DNA of 64,000 bases from Eulemur rufifrons (Eukaryota > Chordata > Mammalia > Primates > Lemuridae): assembly GCF_041146395.1 (NCBI RefSeq), contig NC_090990.1, positions 41,116,001-41,180,000 on the forward strand, read 5' to 3'. Shown here piece after piece: positions 22,287-33,439 of this stretch. Numbering within the stretch: the first letter of the stretch is position 1; every line of letters starts with the position of its first letter. The notes below the pieces were generated by a model. That model did not search any database, had not been told where the DNA came from, and saw only the letters and a list, made by a program, of their open reading frames with translations. The translations under genes were made by a program, and so were the position numbers.

Positions 22287-22984
22287 GCTTGTAGTTTAAG
22301 AATAATTTAATTATATAACTATGCAGCTCAATAAAATAGAGAGGCAATTTAAAAATGGATTGAATTTCTCTTGATATCCCTTAATTTTAGATTAATTTTG
22401 TGTATTTTTTTCCAGAATTATTGATCGTACATGTATTCAAATGTTTCAAGAAGGAAACAAACATGAAATACACAAACATGAAGTCAAAAACATGAATTGG
22501 AAGAATCGAAATGTCAAAAGCTCTCTATTGTATCACTAAAGATAACTAAAATCTCTGCTGGCCAAAATTTGAAGATGAGTAAAGAATTACAGTGAAATTG
22601 ACAACAGAGATAAGAAGATGATGATGAGAACCACAACACCTCTAAACAGAAAGCACAAAACCAAAGGGAGATAAGAATAATGGTAAAGAATAAGGTAATA
22701 ATTTGTACTGTTAACAGAGCACACACAAAGGTCAACAGTGGCTTCATTTTGATGCATTCATTGTGCCCTTTCATTGTGTCCTGTTAGCATGAACAGTAAT
22801 TTCATTGAACTTGATTTGGTGAAAGTCAGTATTTTTTTTAAATAACACGGAAGTCTTTATATACCATACAAGGACATCAACGTCAAACTGGTTAATGAAT
22901 GTCATCAACTCAAAAAGTATTTAAGGTCAGTCACACAATAGAACTGGAAATGCTCTGAAAATCTTACAGCTCCTACGTGAAAGA
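22287..22984. other. A/T-rich sequence upstream of hAT relic
   Basis: No intact frame. Its A-rich strand bias matches the relic at 22985-23248. The segment may hold an unrecognisably decayed earlier part of the same gene or transposon ('gatttggtgaaagtcagtat', 'aatgaatgtcatcaactcaa'), but this cannot be shown by eye. Confidence 0.3.
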
Positions 22985-23248
22985 AACTTTACAGAAATTT
23001 TCCCAACTTTGATGATAAATCCTAAAAATTTACGTGACATTCCCAATAACAAGTGGTGGAGCTGAAACTTTTTCTAAACTACCCACAATGAAAACAAATT
23101 TCAAGGGTCCATGCTGGAGGAAGAATGGTTCAATTATCTTTCTGTTCCCTCTGTAGAAAATACACTAAAATTGCCGTCATGTGAAGGGGTGATCAAAGGG
23201 TATGCAGCCAAAAATGTAGGAACAAAGTTAATAAAAACAAAAATTTGA
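22985..23248 (+). pseudogene. Relic of a hAT-family transposase-like C-terminal (dimerisation) domain
   Basis: Conceptual translation with frameshifts matches the C-terminal dimerisation domain of hAT transposases and of host genes derived from them (ZMYM1/ZBED-like). About 22990-23030 gives an 'FPNF' type segment. 23030-23105 gives (I)P.TSGGAE.FSKL.TMKTNFK, the counterpart of the conserved 'SAERSFSKL...IK..LRS' motif. From 23111 one open frame reads MLEEEWFNYLSVPSVENTL, then a 'VIKGYAAKNVG' end and a TGA at 23246-23248, the counterpart of 'M..ERLNxLSxLSIEND'. There are at least one frameshift and several in-frame stops upstream, so it is dead. It may be a retrocopy of a hAT-derived gene or a transposon remnant. 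No poly-A tail, terminal repeats or target duplications were found to decide. The domain assignment is inferred from motif order, not from a search. Confidence 0.6.
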
Positions 23249-23699
23249 GATTTTATGATATTTGTCAGCTTTTAAAAATTTATAGCTCGTGGTGATTTAC
23301 TTTATCATTCTAAATAAATATTCATTCTTGAACTTAATTTTATATTCATAATTTTGTATTCTTTTTCTCTAGGTGGGCCCCCACAGGAACAAGTCATGTG
23401 AGCTTCAGACCACACCAAACCTAAATCTTCTTTTGCCTCCAGCAGACAGGAAATTGTAGCTGTGGCTTCTGTGGCCCTCAAGATGGAGAAAGTTGGGGCA
23501 CAAACCCATTTCAGCCATGCCTAGAGACCCAGAGGATAGGAATTGCTTATGTAGTGTACTATATAAAATTGGTATTTGTTGAAACAATTAGCCATTCCTT
23601 AATTAACAAGGCAAGGACTCCACTACATGGCATCATCCATGTAAATCATGAAAAAAAAATTATTTTACCTGTCTGCCTCAAAACATTAGTTTTGTTTCC
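23249..23699. other. Unique A/T-rich sequence, no gene seen
   Basis: No repeat was recognised. Short open frames only. Confidence 0.4.
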
Positions 23700-24110
23700 T
23701 GGTATACTGGGTTGCACCCACAAAATTCATGTTCACCTAGAACCTCAGAATGTGACTTTATTTGGAAATAGGGTCTTTGCAGATATAACTGTTTAGGGTA
23801 AGATGAGGTCATGCTAGATTAGGGTGACTCTAAATCTGATGTCCTTATAAGAAGGCCAGGTGAAGAAAGACACAGAGACCATTGGAAGATGGCGGTAGAG
23901 ATTGGAGATATTTTGCCACAAAGCAGGGAATACCTGGGGACACCAGGAGCTGGGAGAGGCAAGGAAGGATTCTCCCCTAGAGCCTTTGAAGGGAGTGTGG
24001 CCTGTCACTACCCTAATTTAGCACTTCTATCCTCTAGAACTATGAGAGAATATATTTCTGTTGTTTTAAGCCACTGAGTTTGTGATAATTTGTTATGGCA
24101 CACTAATACA
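23700..24110 (+). mobile_element. MLT1-type MaLR solo LTR
   Basis: A 411-bp LTR starts tggtatactgggttgcaccc and ends atggcacactaataca. Internal phrases are 'aacctcagaatgtgacttta', 'tttggaaatagggtctttgc', 'gatgtccttataagaaggcc' and 'ttctgttgttttaagccact'. Both ends are recognisable and no internal region is attached. Confidence 0.85.
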
Positions 24111-25679
24111 CCTGCTACCAGATACACCTGGGGTAAGAGGGGGCAGGTGCTAATGGTCAGAGTTTCAAGATAGGCAAGCAGAGAACCCTTGTCCCCATCC
24201 CCCATGACTTTGCTGCAAAACAAACATTCATAGTGCTTTAAGCATACACAAACAGCTGTGCAGGCAGAGACAGAGAGAGCAGTCAGACGCAGTCCTGGTG
24301 TCGTGGATCTTTCGAGCAGGCAGAGAGCATGAGTAAAACAAAGGCAGATTCGCAGCGAGAGAAGGCAGAGTAGGGATCCAGACCACGTTTCCCACAGGGT
24401 TTCCTGTGGTGGCAAGATGACAAGTCAAGTGGCATGAGTGGTGTGGGACTGAGCCCGCAGCAAACCAGAGAAGGGCTTGGATGCAGACAGAGAGTGGGGT
24501 AGGGAGGGAGGAGATGGACTTTTGACATTTCCATGAAGATGAAACTTTGTGGAGAGGGGAAAGTGTTTAAAGGTGATTTTTTCAGGATTTCTGGGTGGGG
24601 TGCTGTAAAAATTGTCTGGTGTTGTGTTTTTTTACAAAATCAACAATGAAACTCTCTATTGTTATCCAAAGCTTTCAGAGTGCGAACAATGTTGCTTTGT
24701 TCCTCGAGGATTCCCTACAACCTAATGCAAGCTCCCCACAAAAGAAAGGAAATTATTACAGAGTAAGCAGTCATCTCTCCAGGGAGATTGTGACCATTCT
24801 TGCTAATATGGGTCCTCTCCCCCGCCCTCCCTTCTCCCCTAGCAATAAGCAGGAAACAGCCACGGCCTTTTGGACATGCTCTTGGTCTCTTTTCAATCTC
24901 ATCAAGGTGTCACAGAAATACTAGCTAAGTTTCTCCCTCCATTCAGACGAAACCTCTGAGAGCCCCTGCAAACTCTTGCTTCTCCTTAACTCTCCTTTCT
25001 GCCCTCAGAGTGCATTTGCCAAGGGTTCTGAACAGATCCTCAGTTGCTAATGTGGGTATGTTATTTCTAAGACTTGCATTTTATAAAGTACATCATAAAA
25101 TTGAATCCCAGGGCCCAGGTGGTTTAGAGAATGTTTCAAATGTTCTACTTATTTGGAATCAAGGACGGGGGCCTAGTCCTAAAAACAAAAAATCCCTTTA
25201 TATCTTGGCCAAGTCCCTGATGTACCGTTAGATCACATCATAAAGGACTCTTAACTGGTTATGGCCAGTGTCATTTGGACTGAATCATCTCTCTACCCAG
25301 ATGATGAGTCTTTGGGATTGGGGCTGTTCCCAAACCCACAGAACTTTAGACTGCAAACGTGGGCACCTGGGGAGTTGGCCGCAGCCACCTGCTTTCTTGG
25401 AAACTGAAAAGGAAAAGGCATCTGTCAATTGTGTTCCCTTGGTACTCGCCCCCCCGACTCTAAACACAGCATTCAGTTGAAAATAAGCTCCCAAATGATG
25501 TCAGCGTTGGGAAGAAATTGCATCCTGAGCATCACTTGTGGCCAGCAGTCAATTCTTGATTCTTTTTTTGTCTCTCTTGTCTTTCCCAGGAAACGTATCC
25601 TCTTCTAGCTATGCTCACAGTCCACAAAACCTACATCTTCCACCTCAGGATGACCTTACTGAACTCTAGTTGCTTTCTC
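24111..25679. other. Unique block, candidate conserved non-coding sequence
   Basis: About 1.5 kb has no clear repeat. The parts at 24600-24800 and 25280-25560 have the even, non-repetitive texture of conserved non-coding sequence. Open frames of up to 135 codons on the reverse strand (24008-24415) are cysteine-rich, overlap the MLT1 LTR end and have no domain. Confidence 0.35.
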
Positions 25680-25805
25680 TGCAGAGCAGGGTGTTTGGAC
25701 CTGGATCTTCTTCTTGGTGGTTGGGTGAGCCTGGATAGGTCCTTTCCTCTCTGTCTTGATTTTTCCCATTTGTACAGTGAAGGCGGAAGTTCATGGATTC
25801 TCCAC
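25680..25805 (+). repeat. MIR fragment
   Basis: Forward core: 'gtgagcctggataggtcctt', 'tctgtcttgatttttcccat', 'ttgtacagtgaaggcgg'. The copy is diverged. Confidence 0.55.
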
Positions 25806-25961
25806 ATTCTGATGGGGAGAAGACTTTGCTTTCTCCCAGAGAACCCGTGATTCTGATTATCTGCAATACATTGTCCTTTACCCCAGGTGTCACTGGCAAC
25901 GTTAGCAGTGTAGCATGGCTCCAGACGTCCTCTGTCTATTACATCAGCCACACTAGATGTG

Positions 25962-26053
25962 ATGGTCAATTTCAAGTGTTAACTTGACTGGGCTGAGGGA
26001 TGCCCGGTAGCTGGTAAGACATTATTTTGGGGTGTGTCAGTAAGGGAAACTCT
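25962..26053 (+). repeat. ERVL-type LTR 5' stub (MLT2-like)
   Basis: tgatggtcaatttcaagtgt, 'taacttgactgggctgaggg' and 'atgcccggtagctggtaaga' match the start of an MLT2-type LTR. The match stops after about 92 bp, at the junction with the following L1, so the rest of the LTR is missing. Confidence 0.7.
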
Positions 26054-26055
26054 CT

Positions 26056-27185
26056 TGGACATTAGGTTAGACAAAGAATTCATGATTAAAATCTCAAAAA
26101 CACAGGTGACAAAACCAAAAATTGACAAATGTGACTTAACTAAACTAAAAAGCTTCTGCACAACAAAAGAAATAATCAGCAGAGTAAAGAGACAATCTGT
26201 TTAGTGGGAGAAGATATTTGCAAGCTATCCATTCAACAGGGGACTAATATTCAAAATATATGAGGAACTCAACAGGGAAAAAACAAATAATCCCATTAAA
26301 AAGTGGGCAAAGGACATGAATAGACATTTCTCGAAAGAAGACATACAAATGGCCAACAGGTATATGAAAAAATGTTCAACATCTCTAACCATGAGAGAAA
26401 TGCAAGTCAAAATTGCAATGAGATACTATCTTACTCCAGTCAGAATGGCTATTACTGAAAAGAAAAAAAATAACAGATGTTACAAGGATGTGGGGCAAAG
26501 GGAGCTCTTGTACATTATTGTTGGGCATGTAAACTAGTACAGCCACTATAGAAAACAGTATGGAGATTTCTCAAAAAAAAAAAAAAAAATAGAGTTATTC
26601 AATACAGCAATAGCACTACACAAAGGAATAGAAGTCAATATATCAAAGGGATACCTGCACCCCTGTTTATTGCATCACCATTCACAATAGCCAAGATATA
26701 GAATCAACTTAAATGTCCATTGATGGATGAATGGGTAAAGAAAATGTGATGTATACATAATGGAATACTAGTCACCCATAAAAAAGAATGAAATCATGTC
26801 ATTTGCAGCAACATGGATGGAAGTGGAGATCATTATGTTAAGTGATATTAGTCAGGCACAAAAAGACAAATATCATATGTTTTCTCTTAAATGTGGGAGC
26901 TGAAAAATTTGATCACGTGGAGGTAGAGAGTGGCAAGATTGACAAGAGACTTGGAAGGGTGAGTAGGTAGGAAGAGGGTGAAAGGGTACAAACATACAGT
27001 TAGATGGGAGAAATAAATTCAGTGTTTGGTAGCAGAACAGGGTGAATATAGTTAAACAAAAATATATTGTACTCAGGTGATGGACACCCTAAATATCCTG
27101 ACTTGATCACTATGCATTATATACATGTAACAAAATTTCACCTATACCCCATAAATTTGGACAAATAATAAAATAAACTAAAATA
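26056..27185 (+). mobile_element. 5'-truncated L1 LINE: end of ORF2 and 3' UTR
   Basis: Nucleotide text matches L1 through the end of ORF2 and the 3' UTR: 'caaagaattcatgattaaaa', 'aaaaagcttctgcacaacaa', 'gggcaaaggacatgaataga', 'acatggatggaagtggagat', 'atacatgtaacaaaatttca', then an A-rich tail near 27160-27185. A translated stretch at about 26316-26450 contains [20 protein letters not shown] and '[12 protein letters not shown]', the usual C-terminal L1 ORF2 motifs, but frameshifts and stops break it. An internal A-run of 18 bases (about 26573-26590) is present. About 1.1 kb of an original 6 kb remains. It is non-functional. Confidence 0.92.
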
Positions 27186-27714
27186 AAAGTATAACATGCT
27201 TTTCATAAAGTTATCTAGTTAAAGACTCTCTCTTAATATTCATATGAAACAACATCTATTTCCTTCTGTCACTACTTAAAAATTTGACAAAATATTAACG
27301 GCTTTTACAATAAACATTGAATATTTTAGTATTTACTTTTGTAATAATAAATACGTATTATACTGAACTATTGATTAATTATCAACATGTAAAGTGTCAT
27401 GGATTTTTTTTTAGAAAAACTAAGTTACACCAAAAATGATTACCTATATTTGAAAATGAATGAGATATTGAAAATTCATTCAAAAGACTTGCCTTATTTG
27501 AATTACTGATGTTACCAGATATGATGTTGGCCTACACTGTCACACAATTACTGGTCACACACAAATTCAGGGACCCCAGAAATGACATCCAAAGAGCCAA
27601 ACCCCAAGGTCAAGCTGAAGCTGGAAGTAATATTTGGGTCAAATTCTGAGACAAAAGCTAAGCTTTGGTGCATTTCTAAGTAATACCTTGCATTTTTACA
27701 GCACTTTAGATAAC
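27186..27714. other. A/T-rich unique sequence, no gene seen
   Basis: No repeat or exon was recognised in about 530 bp. Confidence 0.45.
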
Positions 27715-27925
27715 AGCAAGTTTTTTTTTCAAACTCTTATCTTTTCAACAGTGTTGTTGGGGGAGATTGTAGACAGACTTTCTTTCATTCAACCTGTTTC
27801 ATGAATGAGAAGACTGAGGTTCAGAGACTTGAAGTGAGTTGCCTACATGGTGGATGTACCAAAGCTGGTTTTCTGACAATACTTTCTGGTTCTTTGTTCA
27901 GTGTCCTACATTAGGGGGTCCTTCA
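27715..27925 (-). repeat. MIR SINE, reverse
   Basis: 'catgaatgagaagactgagg', 'ttcagagacttgaagtgagt' and 'ctttgttcagtgtcctaca' follow the reverse MIR order. Confidence 0.7.
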
Positions 27926-28080
27926 CTATCTCAGTGAGGGTTCCCTGAAGAGCAGAACCCAAGACGAAGACGTGTGCAGGTAGTTTATTCGGGAAGTGAT
28001 TGTAGGGCGCTGGAATGAGATGGGGAATGAAAGAAGCCAGTGCGGGGTGTCTATTGAGTTGGCCACTGCTTTGGTGACAA
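27926..28080 (-). repeat. Unassigned old interspersed repeat, reverse
   Basis: 'gagggttccctgaagagcag', 'aacccaagacgaagacgtgt' and 'gtagtttattcgggaagtga' resemble a familiar mammalian LTR-type repeat. I cannot name the family. Confidence 0.35.
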
Positions 28081-28209
28081 CTAGTACTTGACCCCGTGGG
28101 AGCTTCTGAAGTGCCTTACGGATTGTGTCTCAGACCTGCCCATGGGATGAAAGGGGAAACGTTTATATCCTCTATTAATATAAAATACAGTGGTCCCACA
28201 GACTTTAGC

Positions 28210-28395
28210 CCCCCACCGCTGCCTTGCCTTGGACAAATTATTTAACTTCTCTGTGTTTCCATTTTTCTGTCTGGAAAATGGGATGAGAGTAATAGTCACT
28301 GCATCGTAGGGTTTACCTGGCTTAACAAATAATACAAAGTGCTTAAAACAACGTGTGGCCTATGGGAAACGCTCAGTGTGTGTTAGATGTCACTA
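28210..28395 (+). repeat. MIR SINE
   Basis: Forward MIR: 'ttgccttggacaaattattt', 'aacttctctgtgtttccatt', 'ggaaaatgggatgagagtaa', 'acaaagtgcttaaaacaacg'. Confidence 0.8.
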
Positions 28396-28789
28396 CGGGG
28401 GTCAGACGCTGTAGCTTCTCATTGTCTAGGTTTGGGAACCTGAACATACGTGATGAAAGCAGTTGGAAGCCCTTCACATGCTCCACGGTAAAGAGACTGA
28501 CAGAAGCACCTTGGTTTTAGGCTGTTCACCTGCCAGCTTGTTTTAAATTTACTCAGGGGCCACAGGACTGAAAGCAGGAGGATGCCCGTGTGCGAGGGAT
28601 CCAATAAATCCCTCTGTCTCCGGTACAGCCCACTGATGAGCACGTTCTCCTAAGGACCAAAGGACAGTCTAAAGGAAGTCCTTTGGCATTGTCTGCTTGG
28701 CCTCAGTCCTCACGGGTATCAATATCAGACAACAGCCTCGTGCATCAGGGATGCAGAAACAGAAGGAATCGTGCTATTCCGTTAGCTAG
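28396..28789. other. Unique sequence, no gene seen
   Basis: No repeat or exon was recognised. Confidence 0.4.
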
Positions 28790-29010
28790 GCATTTGGCAC
28801 GGTTGAAGGAACACAGGTTTTGACTTTCAGATTCGCATTTGTCTCCTGGCTTTGGTGACCTCTGGTGAGTTTCTTTACATCTCTGAGCTTGAGGAAGTTT
28901 ATCATCTATAAAACAGGGGGAATGTGTCTACCCTATGGTAATTTTTGAGAATTTATGACATTAATGCTCTACTGCCCCTGGTACACTGTGAGGCTCTCAG
29001 TAGACCTGCA
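28790..29010 (+). repeat. MIR SINE
   Basis: Forward MIR with 'gaacacaggttttgactttc', 'tttctttacatctctgagct', 'ttatcatctataaaacaggg', and a tail ('ggtacactgtgaggctctca', 'gcagtaaataga'). Confidence 0.75.
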
Positions 29011-29029
29011 GTAAATAGAGTGTTTTGAA

Positions 29030-29155
29030 GTGGATAGTATGTTTATAATTATTATTATGTAGGGCTGTTGTAAGGAATAAAAGAGATGAGGTGTGTAAAT
29101 CACCTAGCATGGTATCTGGTATGCAGTAGGTGCTTAATAATTATTAGATTACATC
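29030..29155 (+). repeat. MIR 3' half
   Basis: 'agggctgttgtaaggaataa' and 'tggtatgcagtaggtgctta' are the tail half of a second MIR right after the previous one. Confidence 0.7.
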
Positions 29156-29317
29156 TGTCCTCACCCCACCCTACATCTGGCTGCTTGTTTTTGCCCTGGG
29201 GTCTGTGCTATTGCCAATGACAGACAAGGCTTGTATACCCCATCTCTAGCTCACAGTCCAGCAACTAAGTGTGAGTTTTCATAGCTCTGGATTGCATTCT
29301 CTGATACTCAGGACAAC

Positions 29318-29674
29318 TGTCTTGGTCAGTTCGGGCTGTTATAACAAATTACTATACTCTGGGTGGCTTAAACAATGCACCTTTATTTCACACAGTGCTG
29401 GGGGCTGAGAAGTCCAAGATCAAGGTGCTGGTAGACCCCGTGTCTGGCGAGGTCCCACTCCCTGGTTTGCAGGTGGCTGACTTCTCGCTGTGTCCTCACA
29501 TGGTGGAAGGGGTGAGCTAGCTCTTGAGTCTCTTACAAGGGCACTAATGCCACCCATGAGGGCCCCACCTTTATGACCTAATCACTTCTTTAAGGCCCCA
29601 CCTCCAAATACCATCACATTGGGGGTTAGATTTCGACATATGAATTTGGGGGGACACAAACATTCAGTCTGTAA
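29318..29674 (-). mobile_element. MLT1/MST-type MaLR solo LTR, reverse
   Basis: An LTR of about 357 bp starts tgtcttggtcagttcgggct and ends 'aaacattcagtctgtaatg'. Internal text includes 'agtccaagatcaaggtgctg', 'cgctgtgtcctcacatggtg' and 'aggccccacctccaaatacc'. It is complete but carries no internal region. Confidence 0.85.
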
Positions 29675-30339
29675 TGACAAATTCCTCTGCAGCAGTTCAG
29701 AGAGCTCACAGGAGAGCTTCCAACCGACCTGCCAGCAGCACCCCTCTTAGCTCTCAGGGGCTGGCTTGCACGCTAGCAGCTGCAGTGTGTCATGGATGCA
29801 GGCCTTGTGTGATCTCAGCTGGAAACGTCACCCTGATCATTTCCCCTGGCCCATCTTGGGACTGTTGAGATGGTCAGACCGTACTCTGTCGTGGATTCTT
29901 TGCCAAAGCAGTGAAGGAGCCGCCTGTAGCTTGGTCTACAGCTTTGAGAATAAAGTACATTTTCTTTACAAAAGCAAGAACCAGTTTTAAGCACTTCTGT
30001 TCGCTTTTGCGTACAACTTCATATTTTTAAAAGCCTCATCCCATCGTTTATCACCTTTGTAAGCAGATCTGTTATCTAAGATTGCTAAATGCATACCCAG
30101 TATTTGAATACACGGTCCTGTGTTAAGATATCTGGTCCTCTAAAAAAACATCTTGCAAATTCCCTTGCCAGATTTGGATTGAGGAAATTGAAATCAGTCG
30201 AGCACTGATAGTGCTACAGGCTTTCACTGTTTTGTTTACAGAGGCAGCCAGAGAGGTTAGGACCAGAAGAGTCCAAAGTACTCAGAACACTAGACATGTT
30301 GGCCTTGAAAGGAAATGGTTGGCTATGTTTAGTCTTTCC
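29675..30339. other. Unique sequence, no gene seen
   Basis: About 660 bp with no recognised repeat. Open frames of 64-74 codons only. Confidence 0.4.
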
Positions 30340-30665
30340 TTTGACAAGTATCTACTGAGCAACTATTATGTGCCAGGCATTCTTCTAGGTGCTAACGATA
30401 AAAGGAAATAGGCAAAAATTCTTGCCCTCATGGAACTTACACCCTGGTGGGGGAGACAGAAATTAAACAAAGAAGTGAAATATATAATGTGTTAGACAGT
30501 AGTGAGTATTCAGGAAAAAAATTAAGCAGGAAGAGGGTATTCATTGTTGGGGCTGGCACTGTGAGTGCACTGGGGATAGTCTGGGGGGAGGGTTAAAGTG
30601 ACTGAGCACTCTACTGGACATTGGGGACATGTGAGGAGTAAGGCAAAGTTACTGTCCTTGTGGGA
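30340..30665 (-). repeat. L2 LINE 3' region, reverse
   Basis: 'tactgagcaactattatgtg', 'ccaggcattcttctaggtgc', 'ttgccctcatggaacttaca', 'ggtgggggagacagaaatta'. A clear reverse L2 tail. Confidence 0.8.
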
Positions 30666-30667
30666 CT

Positions 30668-31500
30668 GTGGCAGGAGCTGTGGGCTGTCCACTCAAACGT
30701 GTTCTCTCCCTCTCTGGTCATGAGATCACAGCTGAGAGCGATGTGGCCTGCCAGCCAGGGCCTTCATTTCCCAGCCCCATCTCCGAGTTAGGTGTGGCCA
30801 CGAGAGTAAGTTCTCTCCAGTGGAGTATGAATAGAAGTGACGTGGGTCTTACCGGGGAAGTGTCAGATAGCAGATGTGCCTCCTTCGTGTTTAAAAGTTG
30901 TCAAAATTAAAATAGAGATACTAGTGTAAAAAAACAAAAAACAACCCCGACAAACAGAGCCAGAAAAGGCTCTAAAGAGAGGGTTCTCACACTTGGATGC
31001 CTGATAACAAAACGACTGCAAAAGACTCTGCAAAACCCACAACCTTACACACAGAATACTTCTGCAAGGACATCTGCCCGACAACTGCCTGTCCAACTCG
31101 GGGCTGGCGTCACCCTTGTTATTGATCTTTGTAGCCAAAGATAACTATCTCAAAACAATTGTGTAATCCTCTTCATTTTTCCTTTAAAAACCTTTGTCTT
31201 CTTTTATGTCCCTGAATACGCACGTAGTTTACTATGGCACACGTATTCCCACTGCAATGACCTACTCCCGAATATCTTTTTTTTTTTTTTTTTTCTGGGA
31301 GTGTCTGTCTATTGGTTATAGAGTTTGACTATGTGCTCTTCCTCCTGAGTCCTTGAATGACCGCACGAAAGAGAGCTGCCCACTGGCCTGGAATAGCCGT
31401 GCTAGACTGCGGAATGAGAGAGAAATAAACTTCTATTTTGTCAGTGCCGTTGTATTTTGGGGGATCTAGTTGCTATAGCAGTGAAAGCCTCACTAATTTG
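30668..31500 (+). repeat. Older LTR-type repeat split by a later LTR
   Basis: The left part (30668-30898: 'gcctgccagccagggccttc', 'ggtgtggccacgagagtaag') and right part (about 31335-31500: 'ctgcccactggcctggaata', 'gagagaaataaacttctatt') look like the two halves of one old forward repeat with an AATAAA near its 3' end. A different LTR sits between them at 30899-31330. The family name is uncertain. Confidence 0.5.
30899..31330 (+). mobile_element. ERV solo LTR (ERVL-like), nested
   Basis: It starts tgtcaaaattaaaatagaga and ends near 'ggttatagagtttgac'. A TATA-like 'cctttaaaaacctttgtctt' lies at about 31180. The downstream stretch runs 'ggcacacgtattcccactgc', then 'gacctactcccgaatatc' before a T-run where a polyadenylation signal would lie. 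It interrupts an older repeat. The subfamily is not assigned. Confidence 0.6.
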
Positions 31501-31639
31501 TGGACCACTCATGTAACATATCTTTAAGACTAAATACCATTTATTTTTTTACCTGGCTGATTGCTATATTTTAGTCACGTGGGAAAAGGAGCTATGGTAG
31601 TAGAAAAAAAGGAATGTTTCATTCTGTCAGCAGTAGGTG

Positions 31640-31800
31640 GGTTCGGGTCAAGTTGGGAAAGGCATGACACAAAAGATGATATTTGAGCTGAGTCTCGAGG
31701 AATGAGTGAAAATTCACTTTGGGGAAGAAAAGGGGAAAGGGCACTCCAAATCTAAGTCACAGCTTGAATAAAAGCTTTCGTGGAGGCACAAAAGTGCATA
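31640..31800 (-). repeat. L2 fragment, reverse
   Basis: 'gatatttgagctgagtctcg', 'aggaatgagtgaaaa' and 'agggcactccaaatctaag' are the reverse L2 segment around 'gagctgagtcttgaaggatg'. Confidence 0.65.
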
Positions 31801-32355
31801 TCTGGTGTTACTTTTTGTTAAAACTCCCTGTAATCAGAAAGAAATGAAAGAAAATGTCATAGCTCTCACCAACTGTATCTACTTATTCGATTTCATATTT
31901 TTGAATGCAGGAACTATGATGTAGTAAGAAAGCAACATATATGTTAGAAAACTAAACATAGCTGTTGTTATGGTTTCTAAAGATTTCAAAGATGACATTC
32001 ACAAGACTGTGAAGAATGTTTTATTCTGTTCAAAATGTCTGAGTGTTCTTAGGTATGGGGACCTTTAGATAGTAGGTTAAACTGTAAACCTGCTTCTCTG
32101 AAACCTGAATTCAATCATAGTTGAGATGCTTTCTAAAAAATAGATGCCTGCAGTTACAAAAATCCAATTAACGTGATTAAAAGGATTACATTTTTCAGTA
32201 TAGACACAAAGGACTATGACTTTTCTCTAGTCATCAGACAGTGTAAATTCTATTAGTATACATTATAGAATATGTATCTAACATGTTCGATTCCTTCTGC
32301 CATTTCCACTTACTGCATTCTATTATTGAACAAGCCAGATATTGTGTATCTGTGT
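31801..32355. other. A/T-rich unique sequence, no gene seen
   Basis: No repeat or exon was recognised. Confidence 0.4.
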
Positions 32356-32475
32356 TCTACAGATGAGAAAACTGAGGCACAGAGGATAAATACTTGTTCA
32401 AGGTTACATGATTATTGAGTTCTATAGCGAGAGTTTGAGGAGGTCTGTTTGACTTCAAAGCTCATTTAATTAAAA
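32356..32475 (-). repeat. MIR fragment, reverse
   Basis: 'ctacagatgagaaaactgag', 'gcacagaggataaatacttg' and 'ttcaaggttacatgattatt' give a reverse MIR core. Confidence 0.75.
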
Positions 32476-32994
32476 ATGACATTCTTTTTCTGCTTCTCTT
32501 TAACATGTATTTTTGATTTCCAGGGTATGTGTTTTTAAACCTTGTCCAGGCTTTGGAAATATCAGAATAATATTTTTTGGATTATGTGTTTATTATCATG
32601 TTTTCAAAACATCCATTCAAGGAACCTTTTTCAATCCTGCCCTCTGGGGCCACAGTGACTTTTCGCTGAGCCATGACTTTAATATATCACTGTGTCTCAA
32701 GTGTTTCACAATACAGGGCAATTTCCTTTGGCCAACAATTACCTTATGGGGTCACAGGACACCTAGATTATGCAAGATTTCAAGGCATCCATATATCAGC
32801 ATAAATCACCCTTAAATGTCAGGGTAAAACGAGGTCAGCTTAGTCTTAATTCCTTTTCTAATTTTTGGGTTGAGCAGTTAAGCTTTGATATTAATTGTCA
32901 GGAAATTGGTAGGTTTCTTGGGAAAAATGCCCAACTAATTTGTGTTATCTATGAGTGCTGTAGAAGCGATAAGAAGTTAGCAGAAATGCAGAGT
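32476..32994. other. Unique block, candidate conserved non-coding sequence
   Basis: 32500-32930 has even composition and no repeat match. Two open frames (100 and 80 codons) cross it but have no domain and no coding-like reading. Conservation cannot be tested here. Confidence 0.35.
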
Positions 32995-33200
32995 GAGCCA
33001 TGTGTCAGGTAACATGTTTATGCTCTTTTATTTAATTATCACCACAAGCCTACAAGACAAATACTATTATTTCAATTTTTAAAGATGAGAAACCTGAGAC
33101 TCAGACTTGCCCAAGGTCACAGTTAGTACGTGGTAATTCTAGAATTGAAACTGAAGCTCATTAGATTCCATAGTCCAGTATCTGTTCATGACACGATAGT
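32995..33200 (-). repeat. MIR SINE, reverse
   Basis: 'caccacaagcctacaagaca', 'aaagatgagaaacctgagac', 'cttgcccaaggtcacagtta', 'gtccagtatctgttcatgac'. Confidence 0.8.
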
Positions 33201-33439
33201 TGAATGATTGAAGTGAATTGTTCTGTTTAAATCAATTTCTCTAGCCTAGTGTTTTCTAAACCCTGTGGTCATTAAATTAATTTTATGCATTGCTATTGGC
33301 ATTAAAAATAATAGAATGGAGTAAAAATATTCGAGTGTATTCCACAGAGAAAGGATAGTGTTGTTTTGTGGAACTTAGGTTTCAGTTCCACAGACATACA
33401 TGTATTCAGTTGTGCCTAAGGACCTGGCTTCCTTGTGAG

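Noticed and set aside
26316..26537. 73-codon frame with L1 ORF2 motifs
   Set aside because: As a gene it is rejected: it is a broken remnant of L1 ORF2, annotated as part of the L1.
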